64,000 bases of DNA from Microbacterium sp. 67-17. GTDB lineage: Bacteria > Actinomycetota > Actinomycetes > Actinomycetales > Microbacteriaceae. The DNA is taken from the NCBI RefSeq assembly GCF_001898325.1, contig NZ_MKTR01000024.1, positions 120,587-184,586 on the forward strand. The letters run 5' to 3'. Below, one piece after another: positions 9,473-19,772 of the stretch. Position 1 is the first letter of the stretch; every line of letters starts with the position of its first letter. The notes under the pieces were generated by a model. That model searched no databases. It saw only the letters and a program-made list of their open reading frames with translations, and was not told the origin of the DNA. The position numbers and the translations under genes were made by a program.

Positions 9473-11404
9473 TCAGCCGTCGATGACCGCGGCCAGCTCG
9501 TCGAGGAAACCGGCGAGATCCGTCGACCGGCGCACGATGCGCTGCACGCTCTCACGCTCGGAGAACACTTCGACGAACTGCTCGAAGACCGTTTGGAAAG
9601 CGGTGCGGTCTGATTCCGAGAACGCGACCAGTGCGACCACCTGTACGCGGGAGTCACCCCAGGCGATCGAGCTCTCGGAGACGCCGACCGAGATCGCCGT
9701 GCGGGTTGCCGTCATCCCGATCGCGTGGGGAACGGCGAGGGCATCCGTGAACGCCGTCGACGAAAGCTGCTCGCGGTGGATCGTGCGCTCGATGTAGTCC
9801 TGGTCGATGACGCCGTCCTCGACCAGGGGTGCGCCCAGCAGCCGGATGGCCTCCTCCTCGTTGCCTGCCGCGGCAAGCTCCCGACTGAACGCGCCGGCGA
9901 CGAAGTAGCGTGCGAGGTCCGCGCGCAGTCGTGCCAGGCGTCGCCCGCGCCGGATACGGCTTGCGGTTGCCTGGACGCGATCGACATCGCTCTCGGTGAG
10001 GAACGGCTGCACCCTGACGATCCGCTCCGACGGCGTCGGCGGGTCGATCGTCGAGAGCACGAGGTCGGTGTGGATCGAATCCCAGTCGGGGTCTGCGCGG
10101 GTGTCGACCCCGATGACCTCGATCGCGCGGCCGAGAGAGCGGTCGACGCTCGATCGCAGCAGCTCGTGCAGTTCGTAGTACCCGGGACAGACGATGGTCG
10201 CGGTCAGCAACTGTTCGCTCCGGCGGCTGCGCTCGAGCCGCCCCCCGACGTGCATCGCGATGTAGGCGATCTCGTCATCGAGCAGCGGAATGCCGAGCCG
10301 CTCGTGGAGCTGCCCCGCGATGAAGACGGCGACCTCGAACACCATCGGGTAGCTCGTCTTCAGTGACCGGGTGAGCGGGTTTCGAGACCATGCCTGGGCC
10401 GCGGCGCGCTGCCGGAGGTTCTGCACGTGAAGCGCGAGGCGCACGACGAAATCCTCGTGCGCGATGTCGACGAGAAACTCGGATGCCGCGTCCTTGACGA
10501 TCTCGCGAACGACCTGTTCGAGGTGGGGATCGAGGTTCTCGCGCGCCCGCTCGCTCGGCGCTGCGGCACCCGGAGCGACCACCCGCGTCAGGACGAGGAT
10601 GGCCAGATGGTCCAGGTCCCCGTGTCCGAGATCGACCCCGATGTGCTCACGCACAAGGGCATCGAGAACCTCGGCGACGGCGCGACGATCTTCCGAGATC
10701 GGCGAGCCGGTGGTCGCCTCCAGTGAGCGGCCCTGGGAGGCTCGGTCGGCGGTGATGGCGATGTGCATCAGCACATCCGCGATGCCGAACTCGTTGACGT
10801 AGTACCCGAGATCGCCCATGCGGGCCACGAGAGCGGGCTTGAACGGTCCGAACACATTGGCGCCCATGGAGGATCCGCCGAGAGAGCGGCGCAGCGCATC
10901 GAAGTCGAATGCGCCGGCTTCCATCTCGTCGTGCGCGAGGGAACTCAACAGGCGCCGCTGCGCGACTTCCGTGCCGCGAAGACGCGCGATCGACGCGGAA
11001 CGCTCGAGAGTGATGCCGGTGCCTCCGAGCAGGCTCCGCACGCGGCCCAGGTCGGCCTCGAGGGTGGCGGGGCTCACGTGCAGTGCATCCGCAGTTTCGA
11101 AGACGTCGATGCCGCCCGGATCATTCAGGAGCGCTCGGATGAGCGTGTGCAGTCGGTCGCGCGGTGTGCCGGCGTCGGCTGCCGCCGAAGCGCGGAGTGC
11201 GGCTGCGGCATCGACGCCGGCCCGATACCCGGAGGGGCCGGACTCGATGGCGGCGCCCGAGGGGACTCGCGCGTTGACGGCGGTGACATACGAACGGATG
11301 CTGCGCGGAGTGACGCCGAGGGCGTCGGCAAGGGTCGCCGCAGTGACCCACTCACCCTCGCGAACGAGCAGGCTGAGCATCCGGTCTTGTCGTGGTCGTG
11401 TCAC
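9473..11404 (-). CDS. mtlR: PRD/EIIA-domain transcriptional activator of the mannitol PTS
   Basis: 643-aa regulator of the BglG/MtlR type. Order: N-terminal helix-turn-helix domains (about 1-120), two PRD domains with phosphorylatable histidines (VLMHIAITAD in PRD1, YIAMHVGGRL in PRD2), a GatB-like EIIB domain with a cysteine (TIVCPGYYELHELL), and a C-terminal mannitol/fructose EIIA domain with active-site His in LAVPHAIGM. PTS phosphorylation of these sites would report mannitol availability. It is divergent from the PTS operon with a 172-bp region between. GTG 11404 is preferred because AGGAG lies 4-8 nt upstream. Confidence 0.88.
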   Translation of the reverse strand: MTRPRQDRMLSLLVREGEWVTAATLADALGVTPRSIRSYVTAVNARVPSGAAIESGPSGYRAGVDAAAALRASAAADAGTPRDRLHTLIRALLNDPGGIDVFETADALHVSPATLEADLGRVRSLLGGTGITLERSASIARLRGTEVAQRRLLSSLAHDEMEAGAFDFDALRRSLGGSSMGANVFGPFKPALVARMGDLGYYVNEFGIADVLMHIAITADRASQGRSLEATTGSPISEDRRAVAEVLDALVREHIGVDLGHGDLDHLAILVLTRVVAPGAAAPSERARENLDPHLEQVVREIVKDAASEFLVDIAHEDFVVRLALHVQNLRQRAAAQAWSRNPLTRSLKTSYPMVFEVAVFIAGQLHERLGIPLLDDEIAYIAMHVGGRLERSRRSEQLLTATIVCPGYYELHELLRSSVDRSLGRAIEVIGVDTRADPDWDSIHTDLVLSTIDPPTPSERIVRVQPFLTESDVDRVQATASRIRRGRRLARLRADLARYFVAGAFSRELAAAGNEEEAIRLLGAPLVEDGVIDQDYIERTIHREQLSSTAFTDALAVPHAIGMTATRTAISVGVSESSIAWGDSRVQVVALVAFSESDRTAFQTVFEQFVEVFSERESVQRIVRRSTDLAGFLDELAAVIDG

Positions 11405-11525
11405 CGAACTCCTCGCGCGAGGCCGCACCAGGCGCGTCCTCGACCGTGTCAGTCAACCACGCCGGGCGTCCGCGCAGGGCTTCGTCGTCGCAAACGCTCT
11501 TCCGCCCCCGCGGAAAAAGGACTGG

Positions 11526-11554
11526 TTGTTGCCTCTCAGCGTTCTCACAAGAAT
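11526..11554 (+). promoter_or_regulatory. Possible promoter of the mannitol PTS operon
   Basis: TTGTTG (11526-11531), 17-bp spacer, AAGAAT (11549-11554). Both boxes match the consensus only partly. It lies in the divergent regulator/operon region, 22 bp before the first start codon, where MtlR would be expected to bind nearby. Confidence 0.3.
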
Positions 11555-11576
11555 CGATCCCGAAGGAGGCGGGTCG

Positions 11577-11894
11577 ATGAGGATCCTCGTGGTCTGCGGC
11601 GCAGGTGCGTCCAGCACATTCGTCGCACAGCGGCTCAGAAGCGCCGCCGTGCGCAGTGGCGCTCACGTCGACGTCGCCGCGGGAACCGAGGACACGCTCG
11701 CGGGTCTCACCGAGCCCGTCGACATCGTGCTTGTTGGTCCTCATCTCGAATCTGAACTTGAGCGGATTCGGGTGGCGGCCGCAGCCAAGCACGCGATCGC
11801 GGTGCTTCTTCCGCCCGACGCCTTCGAGGACCGCGATGGTTCGCGGATCCTCCAGATCGTCACCGCGGCGCGCGCCGCATCCGTCGCCGAATAG
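11577..11894 (+). CDS. Orphan PTS EIIB component (lactose/cellobiose type)
   Basis: 105-aa EIIB-like protein. The phosphocysteine is in the N-terminal P-loop (VVCGAGASSTFVAQRL, Cys8), followed by a Rossmann-like alternation ending at about residue 95. The ATG at 11577 has a GAAGGAGG site. The open frame upstream is not coding. It is first in the operon, 20 nt before ptsH. No EIIC or EIIA of the lactose/cellobiose class is present, while the mannitol permease carries its own EIIB, so this protein may be regulatory or serve a permease encoded elsewhere. Confidence 0.8.
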   Translation: MRILVVCGAGASSTFVAQRLRSAAVRSGAHVDVAAGTEDTLAGLTEPVDIVLVGPHLESELERIRVAAAAKHAIAVLLPPDAFEDRDGSRILQIVTAARAASVAE

Positions 11895-11914
11895 CCAGTT
11901 CCAGGGAGGGAACC

Positions 11915-12190
11915 ATGTCTGAGATCACCCGCACCGTTCGCATCGGCTCGTCACACGGTCTGCACGCACGCCCGGCGAAGCTGTTCGCCCAGGCCGCGAA
12001 GGATGCCGGCATTCCGATCACGATCGCGAAGGACGCTGGGGCTCCGGTGAACGCGGCGAGCATCCTCGGGGTGATTTCGCTCGGCGTCGAGCACGGCGAC
12101 TACGTCACGCTGACCGCCGATGGTGACGGTGCCGAGGCGGCCTTGGACACACTCGCTGAATTGCTCACCACCGACCACGACGCCGCCTGA
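11915..12190 (+). CDS. ptsH: Phosphocarrier protein HPr
   Basis: 91-aa general PTS phosphocarrier that accepts phosphate from EI on the histidine of SHGLHARPAK and passes it to EIIA proteins. The regulatory serine region is conserved (NAASILGVISLGVEHGD), so HPr kinase-type control cannot be excluded, though such kinases are unusual in Actinobacteria. A GGGAGG site precedes the ATG. Its stop is 2 nt before ptsI. Finding ptsH and ptsI inside a sugar-specific operon suggests this locus supplies the general PTS proteins. Confidence 0.96.
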   Translation: MSEITRTVRIGSSHGLHARPAKLFAQAAKDAGIPITIAKDAGAPVNAASILGVISLGVEHGDYVTLTADGDGAEAALDTLAELLTTDHDAA

Positions 12191-12192
12191 TC

Positions 12193-13863
<1,671 letters not shown>

Positions 13864-13877
13864 AAAGAGAGAATGCA

Positions 13878-15410
13878 ATGACAACGACGTCGCCTGGAGT
13901 GGCGAAGCAGGGAGGAGCGCGGGTCGCGGTTCAGCGATTCGGCACCTTCCTCTCCGGCATGATCATGCCGAACATCCCCGCGCTCATTGCGTGGGGCATC
14001 TTCACAGCGTTCTTCATCGGTGTCGGCTGGACGCCGAACGAGGATCTCGCGACCATCGTGGGTCCGTTCATCCACTATCTCCTGCCGATCCTGATCGCCT
14101 ACACGGGCGGGACCATGGTCTACGGTGTCCGTGGTGGCGTCGTGGGGTCGATCGCGACGATGGGTGCGATCGCGGGTTCAGACCTGTTGATCGCCAACTT
14201 CAACGCGGCGCTCCCCGAGGGCGCTGATCAGCTCGGTCAGATCCACATGTTCATCGGCGCGATGATCCTGGGGCCCCTCGGGGCCTGGACCATGAAGCTG
14301 CTCGACAGCCTGTGGGAAGGCAAGATCCGCGCCGGCTTCGAGATGCTCGTCAACATGTTCTCGGCGGGAATCTGGGGCTTCGTCATGGCGGTCGTCGGGT
14401 TCTATCCGATCGCGTGGCTGGTCAATGGCATCATGCAGGTTCTTGGCAACGCGGTGAACTGGCTCGTCGACATGAACCTGTTGCCGCTGACGAGCATCAT
14501 CATCGAGCCAGCCAAGGTGTTCTTCCTCAACAACGCCATCAACCATGGTGTCCTGACGCCGCTGGGCCTCTCGGAAGCGGCCGAGAGCGGGTCATCGATT
14601 CTGTTCCTGCTCGAGGCCAACCCCGGCCCCGGTGTCGGGCTGCTGCTCGCGTTCACTTTCTTCGGTCTCGGCGCGGCTCGCGCGTCGGCCCCTGGTGCGG
14701 CGATCATCCAGTTCTTCGGCGGTATCCACGAGGTGTACTTCCCGTACGCGCTCATGAAGCCTGCCCTGATCCTCGGTCTGATCGCCGGTGGCATGACCGG
14801 TGTCACGACCAACATGCTGCTCGGTGGCGCTCTGCGCGCACCGGCTGCGCCGGGAAGCATCATCGCCGTGATGCTTCAGACTGCTCCCGGGGCATACTTC
14901 GCCGTCATCCTGTCGGTCGTGCTCTCCGCAGCTGTGACCTTCCTGGTCTCGGCGCTCATCTTGCGAGCCTCGCGCAAGCGTGACCTGCAGGCTATGGCAG
15001 ACACGGACGACGCGTTCGGCGCGGCGATCACGCAGAGTGAGAACGCGAAAGGCAAGGAGTCGGCCTACCTCCAGGGCCTTCGCTCGGAGAGCGCGGGAAC
15101 GACCACACAGAAAGAGATCAAGAACATCGTGTTCGCGTGCGACGCGGGTATGGGGTCGTCTGCCATGGGCGCGAGCGTGCTGCGCAACAAGATCACGAAG
15201 GCGGGGATCACCGGGGTTACGGTCACCAACAAGGCGATCGCGAACCTGGACGACTCGGCTGATCTGGTGATCACGCAGAACCAGCTCACCGACCGGGCTC
15301 GGCAGAAGACTCCGGGTGCCGTTCATGTGTCCGTCGACAACTTCATGAACTCGCCGAGGTACGACGAGGTCGTGGAGCTGGTGCGCGACCAGCACCAGGA
15401 TGGTGCATAA
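13878..15410 (+). CDS. mtlA: Mannitol-specific PTS permease, EIICB
   Basis: 510-aa membrane transporter that imports mannitol with phosphorylation to mannitol-1-phosphate. The EIIC domain (about 1-360) begins RFGTFLSGMIMPNIPALIAWG and contains NHGVLTPLGLSEA and GGIHEVYFPYALMKP, the substrate-site region. A hydrophilic linker leads to the EIIB domain (about 410-510) with phosphocysteine in FACDAGMGSSAMGAS. Unlike the E. coli protein, EIIA is not fused and is encoded by the next gene. ATG 13878 follows an AGAAAGAGAG site; the longer open frame overlaps ptsI out of frame. Confidence 0.95.
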   Translation: MTTTSPGVAKQGGARVAVQRFGTFLSGMIMPNIPALIAWGIFTAFFIGVGWTPNEDLATIVGPFIHYLLPILIAYTGGTMVYGVRGGVVGSIATMGAIAGSDLLIANFNAALPEGADQLGQIHMFIGAMILGPLGAWTMKLLDSLWEGKIRAGFEMLVNMFSAGIWGFVMAVVGFYPIAWLVNGIMQVLGNAVNWLVDMNLLPLTSIIIEPAKVFFLNNAINHGVLTPLGLSEAAESGSSILFLLEANPGPGVGLLLAFTFFGLGAARASAPGAAIIQFFGGIHEVYFPYALMKPALILGLIAGGMTGVTTNMLLGGALRAPAAPGSIIAVMLQTAPGAYFAVILSVVLSAAVTFLVSALILRASRKRDLQAMADTDDAFGAAITQSENAKGKESAYLQGLRSESAGTTTQKEIKNIVFACDAGMGSSAMGASVLRNKITKAGITGVTVTNKAIANLDDSADLVITQNQLTDRARQKTPGAVHVSVDNFMNSPRYDEVVELVRDQHQDGA

Positions 15411-15420
15411 GCGATGAGTC

Positions 15421-15450
15421 GGTGCGGGGCGGCGCACGCCGCCCCGCACC
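15421..15450 (+). other. Intra-operon hairpin between mtlA and mtlF
   Basis: Perfect 13-bp GC-rich stem (15421-15433 with 15438-15450) and 4-nt loop, 10 nt after the mtlA stop. No T-tract follows. It probably lowers expression of mtlF and mtlD relative to mtlA or protects the mtlA 3' end. Confidence 0.6.
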
Positions 15451-15515
15451 CTCATCCTTCGTCTCGTCACCCGGATGCGACGAGACGGCGAATTTCCGGG
15501 GAGGAAGGTTTCATC

Positions 15516-15953
15516 ATGACCAGTGAGGTTCTCACAAGCGACCGCGTGCGGATTCACGCGGGTTCGGCCACGCGCGACGAGGCGATCCGGGAGGCGGCAG
15601 ATCTGCTCGTCGCTGCCGGCGCAGTGACGTCGGCCTACTACGACGCGATGCTGGCCCGAGAGCAGACGGTCTCGACCTACATGGGTAATGAGCTCGCGAT
15701 ACCGCACGGCACGAATGACGCGAAGGATGCCATCCTCGCGTCGGCGCTCTCGGTGGTCCGCTACGACGGCGGCGTGGACTGGGATGGCGAATCGGTGACA
15801 TTCGTCGTCGGCATCGCCGGCGTTGGCGATGAGCACCTCGAGATCCTCTCGCAGATCGCGATCCTGTTCTCGGACGAGGATGACGTCGCGAGACTGAAGG
15901 CTGCCGCGACAAGCGAGGACCTGTTCGCCATCGTCTCCGCTGCCGGCGTCTGA
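15516..15953 (+). CDS. mtlF: Mannitol-specific PTS EIIA
   Basis: 145-aa soluble phosphotransfer protein of the fructose/mannitol EIIA family. The active histidine lies in [14 protein letters not shown] near residue 65. It passes phosphate from HPr to the EIIB domain of MtlA. The ATG at 15516 is preceded by GGGGAGGAAGG. The frame opens earlier, in the hairpin, but that part is not EIIA. Normal length for a stand-alone EIIA. mtlD begins 13 nt after its stop. Confidence 0.94.
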   Translation: MTSEVLTSDRVRIHAGSATRDEAIREAADLLVAAGAVTSAYYDAMLAREQTVSTYMGNELAIPHGTNDAKDAILASALSVVRYDGGVDWDGESVTFVVGIAGVGDEHLEILSQIAILFSDEDDVARLKAAATSEDLFAIVSAAGV

Positions 15954-15966
15954 GGAAGGGACAGTC

Positions 15967-17115
15967 ATGAAGGCCGTCCACTTCGGCGCGGGCAATATCG
16001 GACGCGGTTTCGTGGGGCTGCTGCTTCACGAAGGCGGTTACGATCTTGTCTTCTCGGATGTCGCAGCGCCCCTCGTCGATGCGATCAACGCGGCATCCTC
16101 GTATACGGTCCACGAGGTCGGCGAGGGCGGCGTCGACAAGACGGTGACGGGGTTCCGCGCGATCAACTCTGCGACCGACCCCGAGGCTCTCGTGGCCGAG
16201 ATCGCAGCCGCAGATGTGGTCACGACCGCGGTGGGCCCCACGGTCCTTCGCTTCGTGGCACCGCACATCGCAGCGGGGCTCGCCGCCCGGGAGGCCTCGC
16301 GGGCGGCGTTGCAGGTGATGGCGTGCGAGAACGCCATCAACGCGACCGACCTGCTGCGAGACGAGGTCGCTGCGGCCGCAGGGGAGAGCTGGACTGACCT
16401 CCAGAACCGCGCCGTCTTCGCGAACACCGCCGTCGACCGAATCGTGCCGGCACAGCCTCAGGACGCGGGTGTGGATGTCACCGTCGAGCCCTTCTTCGAA
16501 TGGGCCATCGAACGCCCGCCCTTCGGCGACAATCCGCCGCAGATCCCGGGAGCCCACTTCGTCGAAGACCTCGCGCCCTACATCGAGCGCAAGCTCTTCA
16601 CCGTCAACACCGGGCACGCGGCAGCCGCGTACCTGGGAGCTCGCGCCGGGCACGTGACGATCGCGCAGACCCTCGCCGATCCGGCGATCGCAGGACAGGT
16701 CATCGCCGCGCTCGAAGAGACCTCGACGCTGCTGACGGCCAAGCACGAGCTTCCCGTCGACGAGCTCGCCGACTATCGGGCGACGATTCTGCGTCGATTC
16801 CAGAACCCGGCGCTGCCCGACACGGTGGGCCGGGTCGGGCGCCAGCCGCTGCGCAAGCTGTCACGGCACGAGCGGTTCATCGGTCCCGCAGCCGAGGCCG
16901 CGGAGCGCGGCATGTCGGTGTCGGGCCTCTTGGCCGCGGTTGGTGCCGCGCTCGCGTTCGACGACCCCGAGGACCCGCAGTCCCAGGAGCTCCAGCAGCT
17001 GCTTCGAGACACGGATGCCGCGGCCGCTGTCACCCGGATCACCGGGCTCGGGCCGGAGCATCCGCTGTTCGTCGACGTTCTCGAGGCCGTTCACGCGCGC
17101 CAGCGCCAGCTGTGA
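15967..17115 (+). CDS. mtlD: Mannitol-1-phosphate 5-dehydrogenase
   Basis: 382-aa NAD-dependent dehydrogenase that oxidises mannitol-1-phosphate to fructose-6-phosphate. The N-terminal Rossmann motif is [15 protein letters not shown]. Family motifs [14 protein letters not shown] and the substrate/catalytic region [16 protein letters not shown] follow. Full length. AAGGGA precedes the ATG. It is the last gene of the mannitol operon; an 80-bp element begins 6 nt after its stop. Confidence 0.95.
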   Translation: MKAVHFGAGNIGRGFVGLLLHEGGYDLVFSDVAAPLVDAINAASSYTVHEVGEGGVDKTVTGFRAINSATDPEALVAEIAAADVVTTAVGPTVLRFVAPHIAAGLAAREASRAALQVMACENAINATDLLRDEVAAAAGESWTDLQNRAVFANTAVDRIVPAQPQDAGVDVTVEPFFEWAIERPPFGDNPPQIPGAHFVEDLAPYIERKLFTVNTGHAAAAYLGARAGHVTIAQTLADPAIAGQVIAALEETSTLLTAKHELPVDELADYRATILRRFQNPALPDTVGRVGRQPLRKLSRHERFIGPAAEAAERGMSVSGLLAAVGAALAFDDPEDPQSQELQQLLRDTDAAAAVTRITGLGPEHPLFVDVLEAVHARQRQL

Positions 17116-17121
17116 CCCGCA

Positions 17122-17201
17122 GCTAACTCCTCAGTTCCGCCGGCATCCCGAGCGTTCGCAGTGTCGGCAGCGGTATCCGGACCTGGATGTGAGGAGTTAG
17201 C
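17122..17201. repeat. 80-bp inverted-end element, copy 5
   Basis: Left end GCTAACTCCTCA (17122-17133), right end TGAGGAGTTAGC (17190-17201), the only perfectly complementary pair. Exactly 80 bp. It fills the space between the convergent mtlD and phosphomutase genes. Confidence 0.85.
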
Positions 17202-17212
17202 CACGGTATGCG

Positions 17213-18877
17213 TCAGCCGACGGCGGCGAGCAGATCCCGGGCGCCGTCGGCGAGTGCTGCGAGTCGCTCGGATGCCGCATCCGCCGTCTCGGCCCGCACA
17301 TCCAGATACACCTTGAGCTTGGGCTCGGTGCCGCTCGGACGGATGATGATGCGAGACCCGTCCTCCAGCCACAGGCGCAGCACGTCGCCGGGCGGAAGGC
17401 CGTCGACTCCGTGCAGGAGGTCGTCGATCCGGTCCACCGAGATTCCGCCGACCGTCGCCGGGGGAGTTGCGCGCAGCGCCGACATCATCCTGCCGATAAG
17501 CGACACGTCGCTTACCCGCAGCGAGATCTGGTCACTGGCGAATGCTCCGAATGTCGCGTCGAATTCGGCCAACAAGTCGGCCACGGTGCGACCGGATGCC
17601 CGAGCCTCGGCGATCATCCCGAGCATCGCGACGGCAGCCGAGATCCCGTCCTTGTCGCGCACGGTCTCGGGATTGACGAGGTAGCCGAGAGCCTCCTCGA
17701 ACCCGTAGATCATCCCCGGGGCGCGGGAAATCCACTTGAAACCAGTGAGGGTGGCGGCAAACCCCAGCCCGTAGTGCTCGGCGACGGCAGCCAGCCCTGG
17801 CGAGGACACCAGCGAGCACGCGAGGGTCGCGCCGGATGCCGCGTCTGCCGTCCGTGCCGCACGCCATCCGAGCAGCAGCCCGATCTGGTTTCCGGTCAGG
17901 CGACGCCACCCCTCCGGCGCAGCCGGATCGGGGATCGCGACAGCCAGGCGGTCGGCATCGGGGTCATTGGCGAGGATGAACTCCGCCCCGACCTCCCGAG
18001 CCGTCTCGAAGGCGAGGTCCATCGCCCCGGGCTCCTCGGGGTTCGGGAACGATACGGTCGGGAACCGCCCGTCGGGCTCGATCTGGGCGGCTACCGGCGT
18101 CGGTGCCGGATATCCGGCAGCGACGAGGATGCGGGCGAGAGTCTCCCACCCGACGCCGTGCATGGCTGTGTAGACCCACCGCATACCCTCGGCGCCGGGA
18201 CCCGCGGGAGCAACCGCCGCCGTTGCCTGGACGTAGGCTTCGGTGACAGACTCCGGCGCGATCTCGTACCCCGAGCTGCGCGGCAGATCACGGATGTCGC
18301 CGGCAGCCACCGCATCGATCTGAGCCGCGATCTCGGCATCCGCTGGCGACACGATCTGCGACCCGGCATCAGTGCCGCCGAGATACACCTTGTAGCCGTT
18401 GTCATCGGGGGGGTTGTGGGAAGCCGTGACCATGACGCCGGCTGCAGCATCCAGGTGGCGCACGGCGAACGCGAGCACGGGAGTCGGAAGCAGCCGTGGC
18501 AGTAGCACGGCATCGAAGCCCGCCCCCGCGAAGACCTCCGCGGAGTCGCGAGCGAAGACATCGGAGTTTCGGCGGCCGTCGTATCCGATCACCACGCGTG
18601 GAGCGGCGTCAGTTCCTGCTCGCTCGCGCAGATACGCGGCAAGCCCTGCCGCTGCCTGTGTCACGAGGACGCGGTTCATCCGGTTCGAGCCGGCACCCAG
18701 CGCGCCCCGCAGGCCAGCGGTCCCGAACGCGAGGCGGGTGCCGAAGCGGTCCTCGAGTTCGGCGAGCGCGACAGCGTCACCGGCATCCGCGGCTTCCAGC
18801 AGCGCGCCGAGTTCTTCCCGCGTGACCGGATCGGGATCTTGCTCGAGCCAGGTCCGGGCGGTGTCGATCACCCCCAT
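17213..18877 (-). CDS. pmmB: Phosphohexomutase (phosphomannomutase/phosphoglucomutase family)
   Basis: 554-aa alpha-D-phosphohexomutase. The phosphoserine loop is VTASHNPPDDNGYK, the Mg site NDPDADRLA, the sugar loops TGFKWI and GFEEALGYLV, and the C-terminal phosphate loop RPSGTEPKLKVY. In the same operon as purine nucleoside phosphorylase, it may instead act as a phosphopentomutase converting (deoxy)ribose-1-phosphate; eukaryotic PGM2-like members of this branch do so. ATG 18877 shares one base with the PNP stop codon (TGATG), showing coupling; GTG at 18880 is an alternative start. Confidence 0.85.
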   Translation of the reverse strand: MGVIDTARTWLEQDPDPVTREELGALLEAADAGDAVALAELEDRFGTRLAFGTAGLRGALGAGSNRMNRVLVTQAAAGLAAYLRERAGTDAAPRVVIGYDGRRNSDVFARDSAEVFAGAGFDAVLLPRLLPTPVLAFAVRHLDAAAGVMVTASHNPPDDNGYKVYLGGTDAGSQIVSPADAEIAAQIDAVAAGDIRDLPRSSGYEIAPESVTEAYVQATAAVAPAGPGAEGMRWVYTAMHGVGWETLARILVAAGYPAPTPVAAQIEPDGRFPTVSFPNPEEPGAMDLAFETAREVGAEFILANDPDADRLAVAIPDPAAPEGWRRLTGNQIGLLLGWRAARTADAASGATLACSLVSSPGLAAVAEHYGLGFAATLTGFKWISRAPGMIYGFEEALGYLVNPETVRDKDGISAAVAMLGMIAEARASGRTVADLLAEFDATFGAFASDQISLRVSDVSLIGRMMSALRATPPATVGGISVDRIDDLLHGVDGLPPGDVLRLWLEDGSRIIIRPSGTEPKLKVYLDVRAETADAASERLAALADGARDLLAAVG

Positions 18878-19710
18878 CACAGCTCGCCGATGACGCGCGC
18901 CAGCAGCCCCGAAATCACCGGCTCAGCCTCCTTGCCGGCCTCGATCACTTCCTGGTGGCTGAGCGGGGTCGTCTGGATGCCGGCAGCCATGTTGGTGATG
19001 AGTGAGAATCCGAGGATCTCCATCCCTGCTTGGCGAGCCGCGATGGCCTCGAGAGCGGTGGACATCCCGACAATGTGTCCGCCGATGGTCTTTGCCATCC
19101 TGACCTCTGCCGGAGTTTCGTATTGGGGGCCGCGGAACTGGCAGTAAACGCCCTCGTCGAGGGTTGGATCCACCATCCGGGCAACGTCACGCAGTCGCAG
19201 CGAGTAGAGGTCGGTGAGGTCGATGAACGTCGCGCCCTCGAGGGGCGATGCGCCGGTGAGGTTGATGTGGTCGCTGATGAGCACGGGCTGACCCGGTTTC
19301 CATGACGGTTTGATGCCGCCAGCACCGTTGGTGAGCACCATCGTTTTCGCGCCGGTCGCCGCAGCCGTGCGCACGCTGTGTACGACACGGCGCGTCCCGT
19401 GACCCTCGTAATAGTGAGTCCGTGCACCGATGACGAGCACATGCTTTCCCTTGGGGGTACGGATGCTGCGCAGCGACCCCACGTGCCCTTCCAATGCCGG
19501 CTTACTGAAGCCCGTGACATCCGTCGCCGCAATCGTCGCGACGGTCTCGCCGATGAGGTCGGCTGCCTTACCCCAGCCGCTGCCCAGGGTCAGCGCGATG
19601 TCATGGTGCTCGACGCCGGTGAGACGAGCAATATCGGATGCAGCGGTTCGCGCGACCTCGAACGGGTCGGCGTGAGGATCATCGAGCGGGTTGCTCAGCG
19701 TGTCTGACAT
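18877..19710 (-). CDS. punA: Purine nucleoside phosphorylase
   Basis: 277-aa trimeric-type PNP that splits inosine, guanosine and deoxy forms with phosphate into base and (deoxy)ribose-1-phosphate. Motifs: LTLGSGWG (phosphate loop), GARTHYYEG, TNGAGGIKPSWKPG, and the base-site region QFRGPQYETPAEVRMAKTIG with VGMSTALEAIAAR. Full length. Its leaderless start lies 6 nt after a TAGAGT box. It is divergent from lpdA and coupled to the phosphomutase downstream, completing nucleoside breakdown begun by add and deoA. Confidence 0.93.
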   Translation of the reverse strand: MSDTLSNPLDDPHADPFEVARTAASDIARLTGVEHHDIALTLGSGWGKAADLIGETVATIAATDVTGFSKPALEGHVGSLRSIRTPKGKHVLVIGARTHYYEGHGTRRVVHSVRTAAATGAKTMVLTNGAGGIKPSWKPGQPVLISDHINLTGASPLEGATFIDLTDLYSLRLRDVARMVDPTLDEGVYCQFRGPQYETPAEVRMAKTIGGHIVGMSTALEAIAARQAGMEILGFSLITNMAAGIQTTPLSHQEVIEAGKEAEPVISGLLARVIGEL

Positions 19711-19716
19711 GCTCCT

Positions 19717-19722
19717 ACTCTA
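19717..19722 (-). promoter_or_regulatory. -10 box of punA-pmmB operon
   Basis: TAGAGT on the minus strand, exactly 6 nt before the punA ATG; leaderless arrangement. Confidence 0.55.
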
Positions 19723-19760
19723 AGAACCCGCGACTGGCGGGAACAACGGGGGCTTCCTGA

Positions 19761-19766
19761 AACAAT
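19761..19766 (+). promoter_or_regulatory. Possible -10 box of lpdA
   Basis: AACAAT, 6 nt before the lpdA ATG. The first base departs from TANNNT but the spacing is the same as for its neighbours. Confidence 0.3.
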
Positions 19767-19772
19767 GGACAC

